Shown: piece after piece, positions 51,612 to 60,161 of the stretch | Layout of the letters: each line of letters begins with the position of its first letter | Position numbering within the stretch: position 1 is the stretch's first letter | DNA from: Planctomycetota bacterium | Lineage (GTDB): Bacteria; Planctomycetota; Phycisphaerae; UBA1845; PWPN01 | Direction: 5' to 3' | Length of the DNA: 64,000 nt | Assembly (NCBI GenBank): GCA_029550525.1 | Contig: JAKPHF010000049.1 | Coordinates: 62,001-126,000, forward strand | Notes under the pieces: generated by a model | The model's input: the letters and a program-made list of their open reading frames with translations, nothing else | Database searches by the model: none | What the model was told of the DNA's origin: nothing | Program-made: the position numbers and the translations under genes

Positions 51612-52850
51612 ATGATTATTTGGACGATCTTGCTGTTCCTGGTCGCTTTAGTCTGGTGCACACGGCACCTGGATATTCAACGCGCCAAACGGGAACAGAT
51701 TCCGCTGTCTTCCCAGACCTACCCCGGCCCGCCGGAGGACGCTCCGTTCGTGAGTTTTCTCATCGCCGGCAAGGACGAGGAAGCGAACATCGAGCGAGCC
51801 GTCCGCAGCGTCCTGAAGCAGGACTATCCGAACTTCGAACTGATCGTGATCAACGATCGCAGCCAGGATCGCACGCCGGCCATCCTCGAGCGGCTCAAGG
51901 CCGAGGACACCACCGGCCGACTGCGGGTCATCCACGTGTCCGAGCTGCGTGAAGGCTGGTTCGGCAAGAACAACGCCATGCGCGAGGGCGTCGAACGGGC
52001 CCGCGGCAGTTGGCTTTGCTTCGGTGATGCCGATTGCAACCACACGTCCGAGCGATCGCTCAGCATGGCAGTTCGCCACGCCATCGAGAACAAGGCCGAC
52101 TTCTTCTCGCTCCTGCCGCGGCTCGAGACGCATAGCCTGTGGGAGAGGATTATTCAGCCCGTGGCCGGGGCCCTGATGGTCTTCTGGTTCCATCCCCAGC
52201 GGGTGAACGATCCCAATCGGCCGGAGGCCTACGCCAACGGCGCGTTCATGCTCATGACCCGCAAGTGCTACGAGATGATCGGCGGGCACGAGCCGGTGAA
52301 GACCGAAGTGAACGAAGACATGCACATGGCCCGCATCTGCAAAGAGAAGGGCCAGAAACTTTTCGTGTGCCAGAACGCGGACCTGTACACGGTGCACATG
52401 TACTCGGGCTTCGGCCAGATCTGGCGGGGCTGGAGCCGTATCTTCTACGGCTGCTTCGGCACGTTCCGGCGTTTGCGTGTCACCATGCTCATGCTGCTGG
52501 GCACCAACATATTCCCCTACACCAGCCTGGCCATCGCGGCGGCGGTATTCGCGTTCACCAACTGGTTCGACGCCAATCCGAACTGGTATTGGGTGGGCGG
52601 GGCGGCCGCGTTTGCGGTCAGCATGCAGTTGTCGGTCATTGCCCGATACTACAAGCTCAGCTATACCAACCCGTGGCTGGCCCCGACGTTCATCGTGGGC
52701 GCTGTGATATGCATCGGCATGCTGATCAACGCCATGCTCAAGCTCAACGGGCGAACCACGGTGACCTGGCGAGGTACAACGTATCGAGGCGATACGGTGC
52801 AGCCGTCGGCCGAGCCCGTGGCAGGCCGGGCGGTCGAGGCCCGGTCGTAA
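51612..52850 (+). CDS. Glycosyltransferase family 2, membrane type (HpnB/CrtQ-like)
   Basis: 412 residues. One membrane helix at the start, a GT-A domain, then about three helices near the end. Motifs: SFLIAGKDEEANIERAVRS, ELIVINDRSQDRT, the metal-binding CFGDADCNHT (DAD), the acidic EVNEDMHMARICKEKG, and QIWRGWSRIFYG, a Q/R-x-x-R-W-like motif of processive or lipid-acting enzymes. Similar proteins glycosylate terpenoid lipids or carry hopanoid-associated names; the acceptor is unknown. ATG 51612 with AGGG upstream. Confidence 0.87.
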   Translation: MIIWTILLFLVALVWCTRHLDIQRAKREQIPLSSQTYPGPPEDAPFVSFLIAGKDEEANIERAVRSVLKQDYPNFELIVINDRSQDRTPAILERLKAEDTTGRLRVIHVSELREGWFGKNNAMREGVERARGSWLCFGDADCNHTSERSLSMAVRHAIENKADFFSLLPRLETHSLWERIIQPVAGALMVFWFHPQRVNDPNRPEAYANGAFMLMTRKCYEMIGGHEPVKTEVNEDMHMARICKEKGQKLFVCQNADLYTVHMYSGFGQIWRGWSRIFYGCFGTFRRLRVTMLMLLGTNIFPYTSLAIAAAVFAFTNWFDANPNWYWVGGAAAFAVSMQLSVIARYYKLSYTNPWLAPTFIVGAVICIGMLINAMLKLNGRTTVTWRGTTYRGDTVQPSAEPVAGRAVEARS

Positions 52851-52874
52851 GCGGCCAAAACGAGACAACGTGCG

Positions 52875-53444
52875 ATGCTCGATTCCCTCCCCGATGCATG
52901 CGGCCACTTCCTGGCCCAGGCGACCGCCAACGAAGCCCAAGAGAAAGCCTGGGAATGGCTTGATCTCGTACGAAACCTCATCACGCAGGTGCCGCGGAAC
53001 GTCTGGATTCTCATCATCGTTGTGGGCGTGACGTGGATCGTCCTTCGGAAGATCTGGTCGTCCGTCTGGCGGCGGATTCGCTTGAGTCGGCCTCCGCGCA
53101 TTCACCCGGCTTTGCAGCGATACAACGTCGATCGGGCGGAAGTGCAGCGAAAGCAGCGCGAGCTGGCCGCAGGCATCGTGGCCACCTCCACGAGCAATCG
53201 ATTGGCCGGCTATCGGTTGGTGCGGCAGGTGGAGGCGGTCTTCGTTGAGGGCTTTGCCTCGCCGGAAGACGCCCTGGTCGCGCTGAAGGCCTCGGCCGTC
53301 GAGCGCGGGGCCAACGCCATCCTCAACGTGCGGACCGAACACACCGCCGCCGGCCGCTGCACCGCCTCGGGAGACGCGGTGATCGTCTCGCCGTTGCCGG
53401 TGGCGTCAGTGCGTGCGTCGGGGGCGGCCCGGGAGGCGGAATGA
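52875..53444 (+). CDS. Membrane-anchored YbjQ-like domain protein
   Basis: 189 residues. A membrane helix at about 44-59 (VWILIIVVGVTWIVLR) and a cytoplasmic domain of about 75 residues (YRLVRQVEAVFVEGFASPED, ERGANAILNVRTEHTAAGRC) resembling the YbjQ/heavy-metal-binding fold, in which A-N-A-I and a final G-x-A-V-x-V are conserved. Role unknown. 24 bases after the GT2 gene and probably co-transcribed with it. Confidence 0.65.
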   Translation: MLDSLPDACGHFLAQATANEAQEKAWEWLDLVRNLITQVPRNVWILIIVVGVTWIVLRKIWSSVWRRIRLSRPPRIHPALQRYNVDRAEVQRKQRELAAGIVATSTSNRLAGYRLVRQVEAVFVEGFASPEDALVALKASAVERGANAILNVRTEHTAAGRCTASGDAVIVSPLPVASVRASGAAREAE

Positions 53445-53480
53445 CGCGGAGACACGGCGACGCGGTGACGTGGCGAAGAG
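53443..53480 (+). repeat. Dispersed repeat GACGCGG...CGGTGACG family, copy 1
   Basis: GACGCGGAGACACGGCGACG then CGGTGACGTGGCGAA; matches 58794-58830 (GACGCGGCGACGCGGGAACG then CGGTGACGCGGCGAA). Confidence 0.6.
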
Positions 53481-53913
53481 AGCCGCCGATGCACAGTTCC
53501 GGCTCCCTCTGCGCCATCGCGATCCTTTCGACAGGCTGTTGCTCGCCCAGTCGCAGGTCGAACGACTGCTCCTGGTAAGCCACGATTCCGCATTTGACGA
53601 ATACCCGGTCCGACGGATCTGGTAAGCAGATTCAGCCGCAGACCGGGGGAAGAAGGAGTGGGTGGGGGTGACCCTGGTTGAACCCGGTGGCCCCTTCTCG
53701 GTGTGGGTCGCTCACTGCTTGCGAAACGAGTCGGCGGGGGCAAGCTCCGCCGCTCACAGCTCAGAGCTCACAGCTTATAGCTCGTTCCTTGATTGCTAGA
53801 TACGGCAGGGCGGGAGTATAATACCCGATCAGGGAAAGGCCTGTTGGGAGACAGCGGTCGTCCTCCAGCCCAGCCTTTCGCAAGTGGTTGCCATACAAGC
53901 AGTACCGACGCCT
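53445..53913. other. Intergenic region upstream of the sugar transferase gene
   Basis: 469 bases without a convincing gene. It holds the dispersed repeat at 53443-53480, a low-complexity AGCTCAGAGCTCACAGCTTA text at 53757-53785, and the promoter candidate at 53793-53822. Confidence 0.5.
53793..53822 (+). promoter_or_regulatory. Promoter candidate for the sugar transferase gene
   Basis: TTGCTA, 18-base spacer and a perfect TATAAT. Confidence 0.5.
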
Positions 53914-55323
53914 ATGGTTCGCAAGATCCGCCGTGACAACCTGCGCTCGCGGGCTTTGCACCGAGGCATGGACGTGTCGTTGAACTGGCTGGCCCTCCTG
54001 CTGGCCTACGTGGTCAAGGAGGGGCTGAGCCTCGGCATCCCCACCGAGCCGCTGACGACGCAAGTCGTGGTCCACACCGGTGTGGTCGTGGCGTTGATCT
54101 GGCTGGGGGTGGCCAGCGCACTGGAAGTCTACACCTACAAGCGGCCGCTGTTCTCCGAGATCGTCCTCCTCATTGCCACGTTGGCCGTCACCATCGCCTT
54201 CTTTAACACCTACGTGTACTTCAGTCGGATTTTCGTCTACCCCCGTATCGCCGTGGGGCTGTATGCGGTGTTCGGATCGGCGCTGTTGGCATCGTCGCGG
54301 GCGATCAAGCACTCGGTCCAGCGGGCACTGCATCGGCGAGGCTACGGCATGCGGCGGGTGCTCATCATCGGCACCGGGCCCATTGCTCGCCGGTTGGCGA
54401 GGAGCTTTCGCCGCAACCACGCCCTGGGCTATCAGTTCCTCGGCTTCGTGTCCGAGCATCCCGAGCAGGGCAAGGATGTGATCGGTTCGCTCGAGAACCT
54501 GGAGCGGATCCTGGACGACACACACGCCGAGGAGGTCATCGTGGCGCTGCCCGGCGACCAGCACCAGCGGACGCTGGAGATCGCCGAGCGCTGCCAGGAC
54601 CGCCACCTGCGGCTGCGGATCGTGCCCGACGTGTTCGATGTGGTGATGATCCGGGCGACGCTCACGGAGATCGACGACATCCCGCTGATCGGCCTGCGGG
54701 ACCCGGTCATCACCGGCTATCAGAGCGTGGTCAAGCGGGTGTTCGACATCGCGGTGGCGCTGTTTTGCCTCATTCTGTCGTTGCCGGCGTTCATCATCAT
54801 CCCCATCCTGATTCTGATCGATTCGCGCGGGCGCGGGCCCATCTTCTTCACGCAGGAGCGAGTGGGCGAGAACGGCAAGCATTTCCGAATGTACAAGTTC
54901 CGCTCCATGGTGCCGGACGCCGAAGAGCGGCTGAGCGAGCTGGTCGATCTGGACAACCTGCCCGAGCCGGCATTCAAGATCATCGACGATCCGCGGGTGA
55001 CGCGGGTGGGCTGGTGGCTCCGTCGGACGAGTCTGGACGAACTGCCGCAACTGATCAACGTGCTCAAGGGCGACATGAGCATGGTCGGTCCGCGGCCCGA
55101 GCAGGTGGATGTGGTTCGACACTACAAGCTGTGGCACCGCAAGCGACTGAGCATCAAGCCGGGGTTGACGGGGCCGATGCAGGTGAACGGCCGGGGCGTG
55201 CTGCCACTGGACGAGCGGATCAAGCTCGAGCTCATGTACATCAACCAATACTCCATTCTGGAAGACCTCAAGTACCTGCTCAAGACCATTCCCGCGGTGT
55301 GCCGGGCGCGCGGGGCGTACTGA
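53914..55323 (+). CDS. Undecaprenyl-phosphate sugar phosphotransferase (WbaP/WcaJ family)
   Basis: About 469 residues. Four N-terminal membrane helices, a Rossmann-like CoA-binding-type domain (LIIGTGPIARRLARSFRRN), then a fifth membrane segment and the bacterial sugar transferase domain: KRVFDIAVALFCLILSLPAF, GPIFFTQERVGENGKHF, MYKFRSMVPDAEE, RRTSLDELPQLINVLKGDMS and VGPRPE, ending with KPGLTGPMQVNGR. It loads glucose- or galactose-1-phosphate on undecaprenyl phosphate to start exopolysaccharide repeats. It is apart from the main glycan locus. The start could also be GTG 53884. Confidence 0.92.
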   Translation: MVRKIRRDNLRSRALHRGMDVSLNWLALLLAYVVKEGLSLGIPTEPLTTQVVVHTGVVVALIWLGVASALEVYTYKRPLFSEIVLLIATLAVTIAFFNTYVYFSRIFVYPRIAVGLYAVFGSALLASSRAIKHSVQRALHRRGYGMRRVLIIGTGPIARRLARSFRRNHALGYQFLGFVSEHPEQGKDVIGSLENLERILDDTHAEEVIVALPGDQHQRTLEIAERCQDRHLRLRIVPDVFDVVMIRATLTEIDDIPLIGLRDPVITGYQSVVKRVFDIAVALFCLILSLPAFIIIPILILIDSRGRGPIFFTQERVGENGKHFRMYKFRSMVPDAEERLSELVDLDNLPEPAFKIIDDPRVTRVGWWLRRTSLDELPQLINVLKGDMSMVGPRPEQVDVVRHYKLWHRKRLSIKPGLTGPMQVNGRGVLPLDERIKLELMYINQYSILEDLKYLLKTIPAVCRARGAY

Positions 55324-55390
55324 GGAGTGCGCCGCCAGCTTGGGAGGCAACGGGCGGCGCCAGCCAAGTCCAGAGATAAACGACAACAAG

Positions 55391-56842
55391 ATGGCATCCA
55401 AGCAGGGGCGAACAGGTTGGGGGTGGGCGGCCGCGACGGTGATCGTCGCGCTTCTGGCCGGCTGCGCGGGTGAAGAACAACGCCGCGTGAGCAAAAACTT
55501 GATGGCGGCGGGCGACTACGATCGGGCGGTCGAGGCAGCCCGCAAAGCGTTGGTCCAGGATCCGGAGAACCCGCGGTATCTGGACCTGTTGTCGGATGCT
55601 CAGACAGCCGCGGCCGATTTTCATTTCGAGCAGGCTCGCAAGCTGGCGGATGAGAAGCGGCCAAGAGATGCGCAGCACGAAATTGACCGGGCTTTGGAGT
55701 ACATGCCGGCTCACCCCGGAGCCAACAGGCTCCTCGTGACCGTCACCCGATCGATTCGTCAATGCGAGGAACTCACCGAAAAGGCCCGCCAGGTCGCCGC
55801 ACGCGAGCAGTGGGAAGAGGCAGTTCGGCTTGCCCAGCAAGCCGCGCAAATCGATCAGGGGAATGAAACGACTCGCGAACTGCTCGCGCACTATCAGTCC
55901 ACGCTCGTGGCTCGGCACCTGGACAGGGCTCGGCTGGCTCTGGACGCCGGGGATGCCCAGGCTTGTCTGGACGCATGTGCCGATGCCAAGAAGTGGGATC
56001 CGGCTAACGCGCTAGCCGCCGAGTTCGAGCGGATGGCCTCGCAACTGTCACAAGCGCAGGCCTCGGCGAGCCCGCGACCGGCCATGCCGCCTCCTGCGGC
56101 TGTCACCCCGTCGCCGGCACCGGCGGCGACCGTGACGCCGAACGAGCCTGTCTTGGCGCAGATCGGCCAGCAGGCTCCGACGGTCGACGCGGGGATAAAG
56201 CCGGAGGCGCAGCAGCCCGTCGCGGCACAACAGCCCGTATCGCGCCGTGAGGATCAACGACTGATCACGGCCGAGCCCCTGCGATCGCGGCCCGCGCCGC
56301 GGACGAACGGCGCCGGAACGGGGAGCGTGGAGTCACGCTCCGGGCGGCCGGACTGGCGCATGCGTTCCACGCAACCCCTGGTGGAGGTCGGTCCTTCCAG
56401 CCGGCCCGTGAACGGGCCGGGCGAAGGTGTTCCCATTGCCGGCCGGATTCAGGACGCCTCGGTGCCGTCGTCCGCGTATACGGGAGCCGGAATGCGCCCG
56501 GCCGCACGCACCCAGCCCCCGGCCCGATCCGGCCAGCAGCAGGTCCAACATCTGTTCCGGGGCACGCTCAGTCGCGACGACCGTCGCTACAAGAAGCAGA
56601 TCGCCGTGGTCGACGGCATCTCCATCAAGCTCAAGGACACCGATGCCAAGCCGCTGGATGCAGACTTTGAGATCGTTGCCGGCCAGTTCACGTCAAAGCC
56701 CAAAGACGTTCCCGTCGGAGGGAAGGTGACCATCCGCGGTGTGTCGGGTCGAATGTATGTGATGACGGTGGTGTGGATCGACGACGATCAGGAGACGGTG
56801 CATTTCTCGCTCGATCGGATCAATTCGGGGGCGAGCGAGTGA
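55391..56842 (+). CDS. TPR-repeat lipoprotein
   Basis: 483 residues. A lipobox LLAGC at residues 20-24 marks a lipoprotein. Residues 30-225 are TPR-like helical repeats (GDYDRAVEAARKALVQDPEN, AREQWEEAVRLAQQAAQI, DAGDAQACLDACADAKKWDP). A long Ala/Pro/Gln-rich disordered part follows, then a C-terminal beta domain (LFRGTLSRDDRRYKKQIAVV ... VTIRGVSGRMYVMTVVW). Likely a periplasmic scaffold, possibly for the polysaccharide machinery encoded just upstream (68 bases); that link is inference. Confidence 0.75.
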   Translation: MASKQGRTGWGWAAATVIVALLAGCAGEEQRRVSKNLMAAGDYDRAVEAARKALVQDPENPRYLDLLSDAQTAAADFHFEQARKLADEKRPRDAQHEIDRALEYMPAHPGANRLLVTVTRSIRQCEELTEKARQVAAREQWEEAVRLAQQAAQIDQGNETTRELLAHYQSTLVARHLDRARLALDAGDAQACLDACADAKKWDPANALAAEFERMASQLSQAQASASPRPAMPPPAAVTPSPAPAATVTPNEPVLAQIGQQAPTVDAGIKPEAQQPVAAQQPVSRREDQRLITAEPLRSRPAPRTNGAGTGSVESRSGRPDWRMRSTQPLVEVGPSSRPVNGPGEGVPIAGRIQDASVPSSAYTGAGMRPAARTQPPARSGQQQVQHLFRGTLSRDDRRYKKQIAVVDGISIKLKDTDAKPLDADFEIVAGQFTSKPKDVPVGGKVTIRGVSGRMYVMTVVWIDDDQETVHFSLDRINSGASE

Positions 56843-57162
56843 TCCATCCCACCCAGGCAGCCGGCGCGGCGGTTGCTGAGAAGCGATCGTTTAAAAAAAA
56901 CGGTGTAATTTGGCGAATTCGGCCGCACCGACGGGTTGTCGGACGGCAATCTGAGTCTTACGATAGGTGCCTTGACGAGAGTGTACCGCAGCCACTACAC
57001 TTCGCGGCACTGAACCGCCAGCCAAGCCTCACGAGGGCAGGCAATCCGCAGACGTGACCGTGAGCGTGGCTTTGCTCCTAATCGTTACTATGTCGGCTGC
57101 GCAGACGAACCGGGTGTGAAGCTCCAACCTCGCGTGGCGGGTTGCGGCTGTAGGGAGACCCC
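56843..57162. other. Leader region of the ATP synthase operon
   Basis: 320 bases with no gene. An A-run at 56893-56900 and the promoter candidate at 56936-56964 are the only features seen. Confidence 0.5.
56936..56964 (+). promoter_or_regulatory. Candidate promoter of the ATP synthase operon
   Basis: TTGTCG, 17-base spacer, TACGAT (4 of 6 consensus bases in each box), 199 bases before the first atp gene. Confidence 0.35.
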
Positions 57163-57471
57163 ATGACTGGCGGGCCGTTCAAGCCCATCCCTCCGAGCAC
57201 GTGGCGCCTGGCCACACAGGGGATGGAACTGGCGGGTGCAGTGGCTGGGGGGTGTCTTCTCGGATACTGGATCGACCGGCACTTTGGTACCGCTCCTTGG
57301 GCACTGGTTATCGGGGCGAGTGTCGGTATCATCGGCGGGCTGTACAACCTGATCCGCAAGGCAGTGCACGAGTCGTTGCGTATGGCGAGCCGCAAAGATC
57401 GCCGGGCCCGGCCGCCGGGGGCGGAAGGACGCGACGACGACCGTTCTCCGCCCAAGGCGGGTGGCGTATGA
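57163..57471 (+). CDS. ATP synthase accessory protein AtpZ/AtpI-type (putative F0F1 'gene 1' subunit)
   Basis: 102 residues with two membrane helices: GMELAGAVAGGCLLGYWIDR, then APWALVIGASVGIIGGLYNL, matching the small AtpZ-like family (conserved G-x-x-x-D between helices). It helps assembly or ion uptake of the F0 sector. Its stop overlaps the next ATG by 4 bases. Confidence 0.85.
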   Translation: MTGGPFKPIPPSTWRLATQGMELAGAVAGGCLLGYWIDRHFGTAPWALVIGASVGIIGGLYNLIRKAVHESLRMASRKDRRARPPGAEGRDDDRSPPKAGGV

Positions 57472-57893
57472 CGGCGGATGAGCGGCGCCGGCGACGGGCG
57501 TGGATGGAGGTGCTGGTCGCACCGTTGGTGGCGGTTGGTTTCCTGTGCCTTTGCGGGTGGAAACCGACGCAGGCTGGCGGCGGCCACGGGGCCATGGAAG
57601 CGATGTTCCTGGCCCTGAGCGCATTGTTGGCGGTCCTTTACGCGACGCTTCTGCCGATAATGCGAAGAATGGTCCACGCGGGAAGCCTGGATCGGCTTCG
57701 GCTGGCGTTCCGGGCGGCCGGGCAGCGGTTCATCCTCACGCTGCTCATCGCGGGAACCATCGCCTGGCTCGACCGGGTGGATCGGCGGGTGTTTCTGGTC
57801 TGGATTGCAATTGGATACGTCGTGCTGAGCCTGGTCGAGACCATCGCCCTGGTTCGGTGGATGAGAAAGACAGAGAAGCGAGCATGCACGTAG
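57468..57893 (+). CDS. ATP synthase I-like membrane protein
   Basis: 141 residues with four membrane helices (WMEVLVAPLVAVGFLCLCG, AMFLALSALLAVLYATLLP, RFILTLLIAGTIAWL, VFLVWIAIGYVVLSLVETIA). Size, topology and place directly before atpB fit AtpI, which helps assemble the c-ring; the sequence is too variable for more. It overlaps atpZ by 4 bases and atpB by 10 bases. Confidence 0.7.
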   Translation: MTADERRRRRAWMEVLVAPLVAVGFLCLCGWKPTQAGGGHGAMEAMFLALSALLAVLYATLLPIMRRMVHAGSLDRLRLAFRAAGQRFILTLLIAGTIAWLDRVDRRVFLVWIAIGYVVLSLVETIALVRWMRKTEKRACT

Positions 57894-58786
57894 AGTGTCT
57901 GGCATCGGCGAATCCGTTGACGCACGTGGTCGATCACCCGTGGTACGTTCTCAAGGGACCGGGCCTGCCGGAATTGACGCTCATGTCGAACCACGTCTTC
58001 ATGATGCTGGTGGCGGCGGGGCTGCTCATGCTCATCATTCCGCGGTTTGCCCGCGTTCCGGCCGAGGGGGAGGAGGTCGATCAGTTGACGCCTCGCGGCG
58101 GACGCAACGCGATCGAGACCATCTGCACGTTCCTTCGCGATTTCGTCGCCCGGCCCAACATGGGCGAGCACACCGACCGGTTCATCCCGTACGTCTGGAC
58201 GGCCTTCTTCTTCATCCTCACGATCAATCTGCTTGGTCTGCTGCCACTCGAGCCCATCACGCGGTTCTTCTCTGGTTCGATCGGTTTGGATCATCCCATC
58301 TACGGAACGGCTACGGGCAATATCTGGGTCACCGCGACGCTGGCGATATGCACGTTCTTCATGATCGTGGTCAACGGGTTGCGGCTTCACGGCATGACGT
58401 ACGTGAAGCATTTCTTCATGGGCCCCTTCCCGATCAATGTGGTGATCGCATTCCTGGAAGTGATCGGATTGTTCGCCAAGACCTTCGCCCTGGCGGTTCG
58501 TCTTTTCGCCAACATGATGGCCGGCCACATTCTGCTGGCGGTGCTGGTGAGTTTCATCGCCAGCGCGGGAGCCGTTAGTGCGATACTCGGATTCGGCGTG
58601 GCCGTCCCGGTGGTCATCGGCAGCGTGGCGATCACGCTCCTTGAGTTGTTCGTGGCGTTCCTGCAGGCGTTCATCTTCACCTTCCTGAGCTGCGTGTTCA
58701 TCGGTCAGGCGGTGAACATTCACCATGAAGAGCACGAAGGTCACGAGGAGGCTCACGGGCCGCACGGGACGGAGGCGGCACACTAG
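57884..58786 (+). CDS. atpB: ATP synthase subunit a
   Basis: 300 residues with five to six membrane helices. The proton-path arginine is in the conserved ALAVRLFANMMAGHILL motif at about residue 205; a second motif AFLQAFIFTFLSCVFIGQA ends the membrane part. The tail is His/Glu-rich (HHEEHEGHEEAHG), which is unusual. It forms the stator half-channels next to the c-ring. ATG 57884 overlaps the end of the preceding gene. Confidence 0.95.
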   Translation: MHVECLASANPLTHVVDHPWYVLKGPGLPELTLMSNHVFMMLVAAGLLMLIIPRFARVPAEGEEVDQLTPRGGRNAIETICTFLRDFVARPNMGEHTDRFIPYVWTAFFFILTINLLGLLPLEPITRFFSGSIGLDHPIYGTATGNIWVTATLAICTFFMIVVNGLRLHGMTYVKHFFMGPFPINVVIAFLEVIGLFAKTFALAVRLFANMMAGHILLAVLVSFIASAGAVSAILGFGVAVPVVIGSVAITLLELFVAFLQAFIFTFLSCVFIGQAVNIHHEEHEGHEEAHGPHGTEAAH

Positions 58787-58793
58787 AGAAAGA

Positions 58794-58830
58794 GGACGCG
58801 GCGACGCGGGAACGCGGTGACGCGGCGAAA
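58794..58830 (+). repeat. Dispersed repeat GACGCGG...CGGTGACG family, copy 2
   Basis: Lies just after the atpB stop inside a 227-base gap that splits the operon; matches 53443-53480. Confidence 0.6.
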
Positions 58831-59013
58831 AAGAAGAAAGCAGCAACCCTTGAAGAAGCGCCAGGCGATGCGAAGCACAGGGTACGACGAAGGAATTCAA
58901 CCTGCCATGCTCGTGGAGTGGGACCGCGGGTCGTGAGGCTGAGAGGCGATGGCAGTCGAGGTTGAGAAAATGGGGCCGTTCCCGCCGGTCTCGACAGCAA
59001 AGAGGGTTTGGAC

Positions 59014-59364
59014 ATGAAGGCAACGGGTTTGGGTCTGTTGGTGGTGATGGGTTTGCTTTTCTTCGCGGCTCCGGCGATGGCCGCGGATGAAGCGGCCGCT
59101 GGCGCAACGGCCGGCGGGAGCAGTGGGTTCGTGCTTCTGCAGGACAAGGGTGCGGGCCTGTGGGGCGGCGCCATCGGCGCGGGCCTGGTGATCATCGGTG
59201 CCGCGGCGGGTATCGGCCGAATCGGCGGCAGCGCCACCGAGAGCATGGCCCGCCAGCCCGAGGCGGCAGGTTCGGTCAACACCATCGCTCTGATCACCGC
59301 GGCCATGCTCGAAGGTGCCACGCTGTTCGCGGTGGTGGTCTGCATGCTGGCGGTCTTCGGCTGA
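59014..59364 (+). CDS. atpE: ATP synthase subunit c
   Basis: 116 residues, longer than the usual 70-90 because of an N-terminal hydrophobic segment ending APAMAAD, probably a cleaved signal. Helix 1 is GGAIGAGLVIIGAAAGIGRI and the polar loop ARQPE follows; helix 2 carries the ion-binding Glu in AAMLEGATLFAVV. No Na+-type Gln in helix 1 is seen, so H+ is expected. ATG 59014 with AGAGGG upstream. Confidence 0.94.
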   Translation: MKATGLGLLVVMGLLFFAAPAMAADEAAAGATAGGSSGFVLLQDKGAGLWGGAIGAGLVIIGAAAGIGRIGGSATESMARQPEAAGSVNTIALITAAMLEGATLFAVVVCMLAVFG

Positions 59365-59398
59365 TGCTGATGAAACCGCTCTGATTCGAGATGTTCGT

Positions 59399-59431
59399 GG
59401 GCATGCCCGTGCAACACGTGCGGGCATGCCC
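59399..59431 (+). other. Perfect inverted repeat between atpE and atpF
   Basis: GGGCATGCCCG and CGGGCATGCCC, 11 bp each, separated by 11 bases. Each arm is itself palindromic (GGGCATGCCC). It may adjust relative expression of c over b subunits; no T run follows. Confidence 0.5.
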
Positions 59432-59483
59432 CGCAAAAGCCGTCCGGCGGGACGGCATGACAAGAACTGGCGAGGAATCATCC

Positions 59484-60089
59484 GTGAGGTCACGCACGCG
59501 CGCGTTCATCGGTCTCGTGAGCATCCTGGCCCTGGCCCCGGCCGTGTGGGCGGCGGATGCAGCCCATGGGGATGGGAAAATCAGTCCGTTTACTGGAGAC
59601 CTCGGCAACGCGATCTGGACGCTCCTGATTTTCGGGCTGGTCCTGTTCGTTCTCGGCAAATTTGCCTGGGGTCCGATCTTGACCGGGCTGCAGCGTCGCG
59701 AGCGGTTCATCCGCGAGTCGCTGGAGACGGCCAAGCGGGACCGGGAAGCGGCCGAAGCGCGGCTGCGGGAGTACGAGCAGAAGCTGGCCGAGGCCCGCGA
59801 AGAGGCGAGCCGGCTGGTCGAAGAGGGCCGTCGCGACGCCGAGGTGACGCGACGCAAGATCGAAGAAGAGGCTCGCGCCGCCAGTGAGGCCATGATCGAG
59901 CGAGCCAAGCGCGAGATCGGCGTGGCTCGCGACACGGCGCTGCGGGACCTGTACGAGACGTCGGCCGAGCTGGCCACCTCAATGGCGAGCGGCATCCTCA
60001 GGCGGCAGATCACGCCGGAAGATCACTCGCGGATGGTCCAGGACGCCCTGGCCCAGTTACAGGGGCGAGTGGGCAGCAACGGCGGGTGA
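59484..60089 (+). CDS. atpF: ATP synthase subunit b
   Basis: 201 residues. A signal-like segment (AFIGLVSILALAPAVWAAD), a membrane helix (AIWTLLIFGLVLFVLGKFAWG), and a long charged coiled coil (about 60-165) that links F0 to F1. The GTG at 59484 has GAGGA 8 bases upstream and is preferred over ATG 59457. Presence of a leader before the membrane helix parallels atpE. Confidence 0.93.
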   Translation: MRSRTRAFIGLVSILALAPAVWAADAAHGDGKISPFTGDLGNAIWTLLIFGLVLFVLGKFAWGPILTGLQRRERFIRESLETAKRDREAAEARLREYEQKLAEAREEASRLVEEGRRDAEVTRRKIEEEARAASEAMIERAKREIGVARDTALRDLYETSAELATSMASGILRRQITPEDHSRMVQDALAQLQGRVGSNGG

Positions 60090-60161
60090 GCATGACGCGG
60101 CCGGCGAGCGACGGCTCCCGGTACGGCGAAAGACGGGGCGGCGGAACCTCGAGAGCGAAGC

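Noticed and set aside
51648..53342. 564-codon minus-strand frame opposite the GT2 gene
   Set aside because: GC-driven shadow; the plus strand encodes complete GT2 motifs.
53761..55494. 577-codon minus-strand frame opposite the sugar transferase
   Set aside because: GC-driven shadow; its composition is His/Asp/Gln-rich and no family fits.
57638..59107. 489-codon minus-strand frame opposite atpB
   Set aside because: It runs over a well-conserved ATP synthase gene and is rich in His, Arg and Glu without any recognisable motif.
59014..59364. Sodium-specific subunit c
   Set aside because: The Gln of helix 1 and the Ser/Tyr ligands of Na+-type c subunits are not seen; the E-G-A-T motif suits protons.
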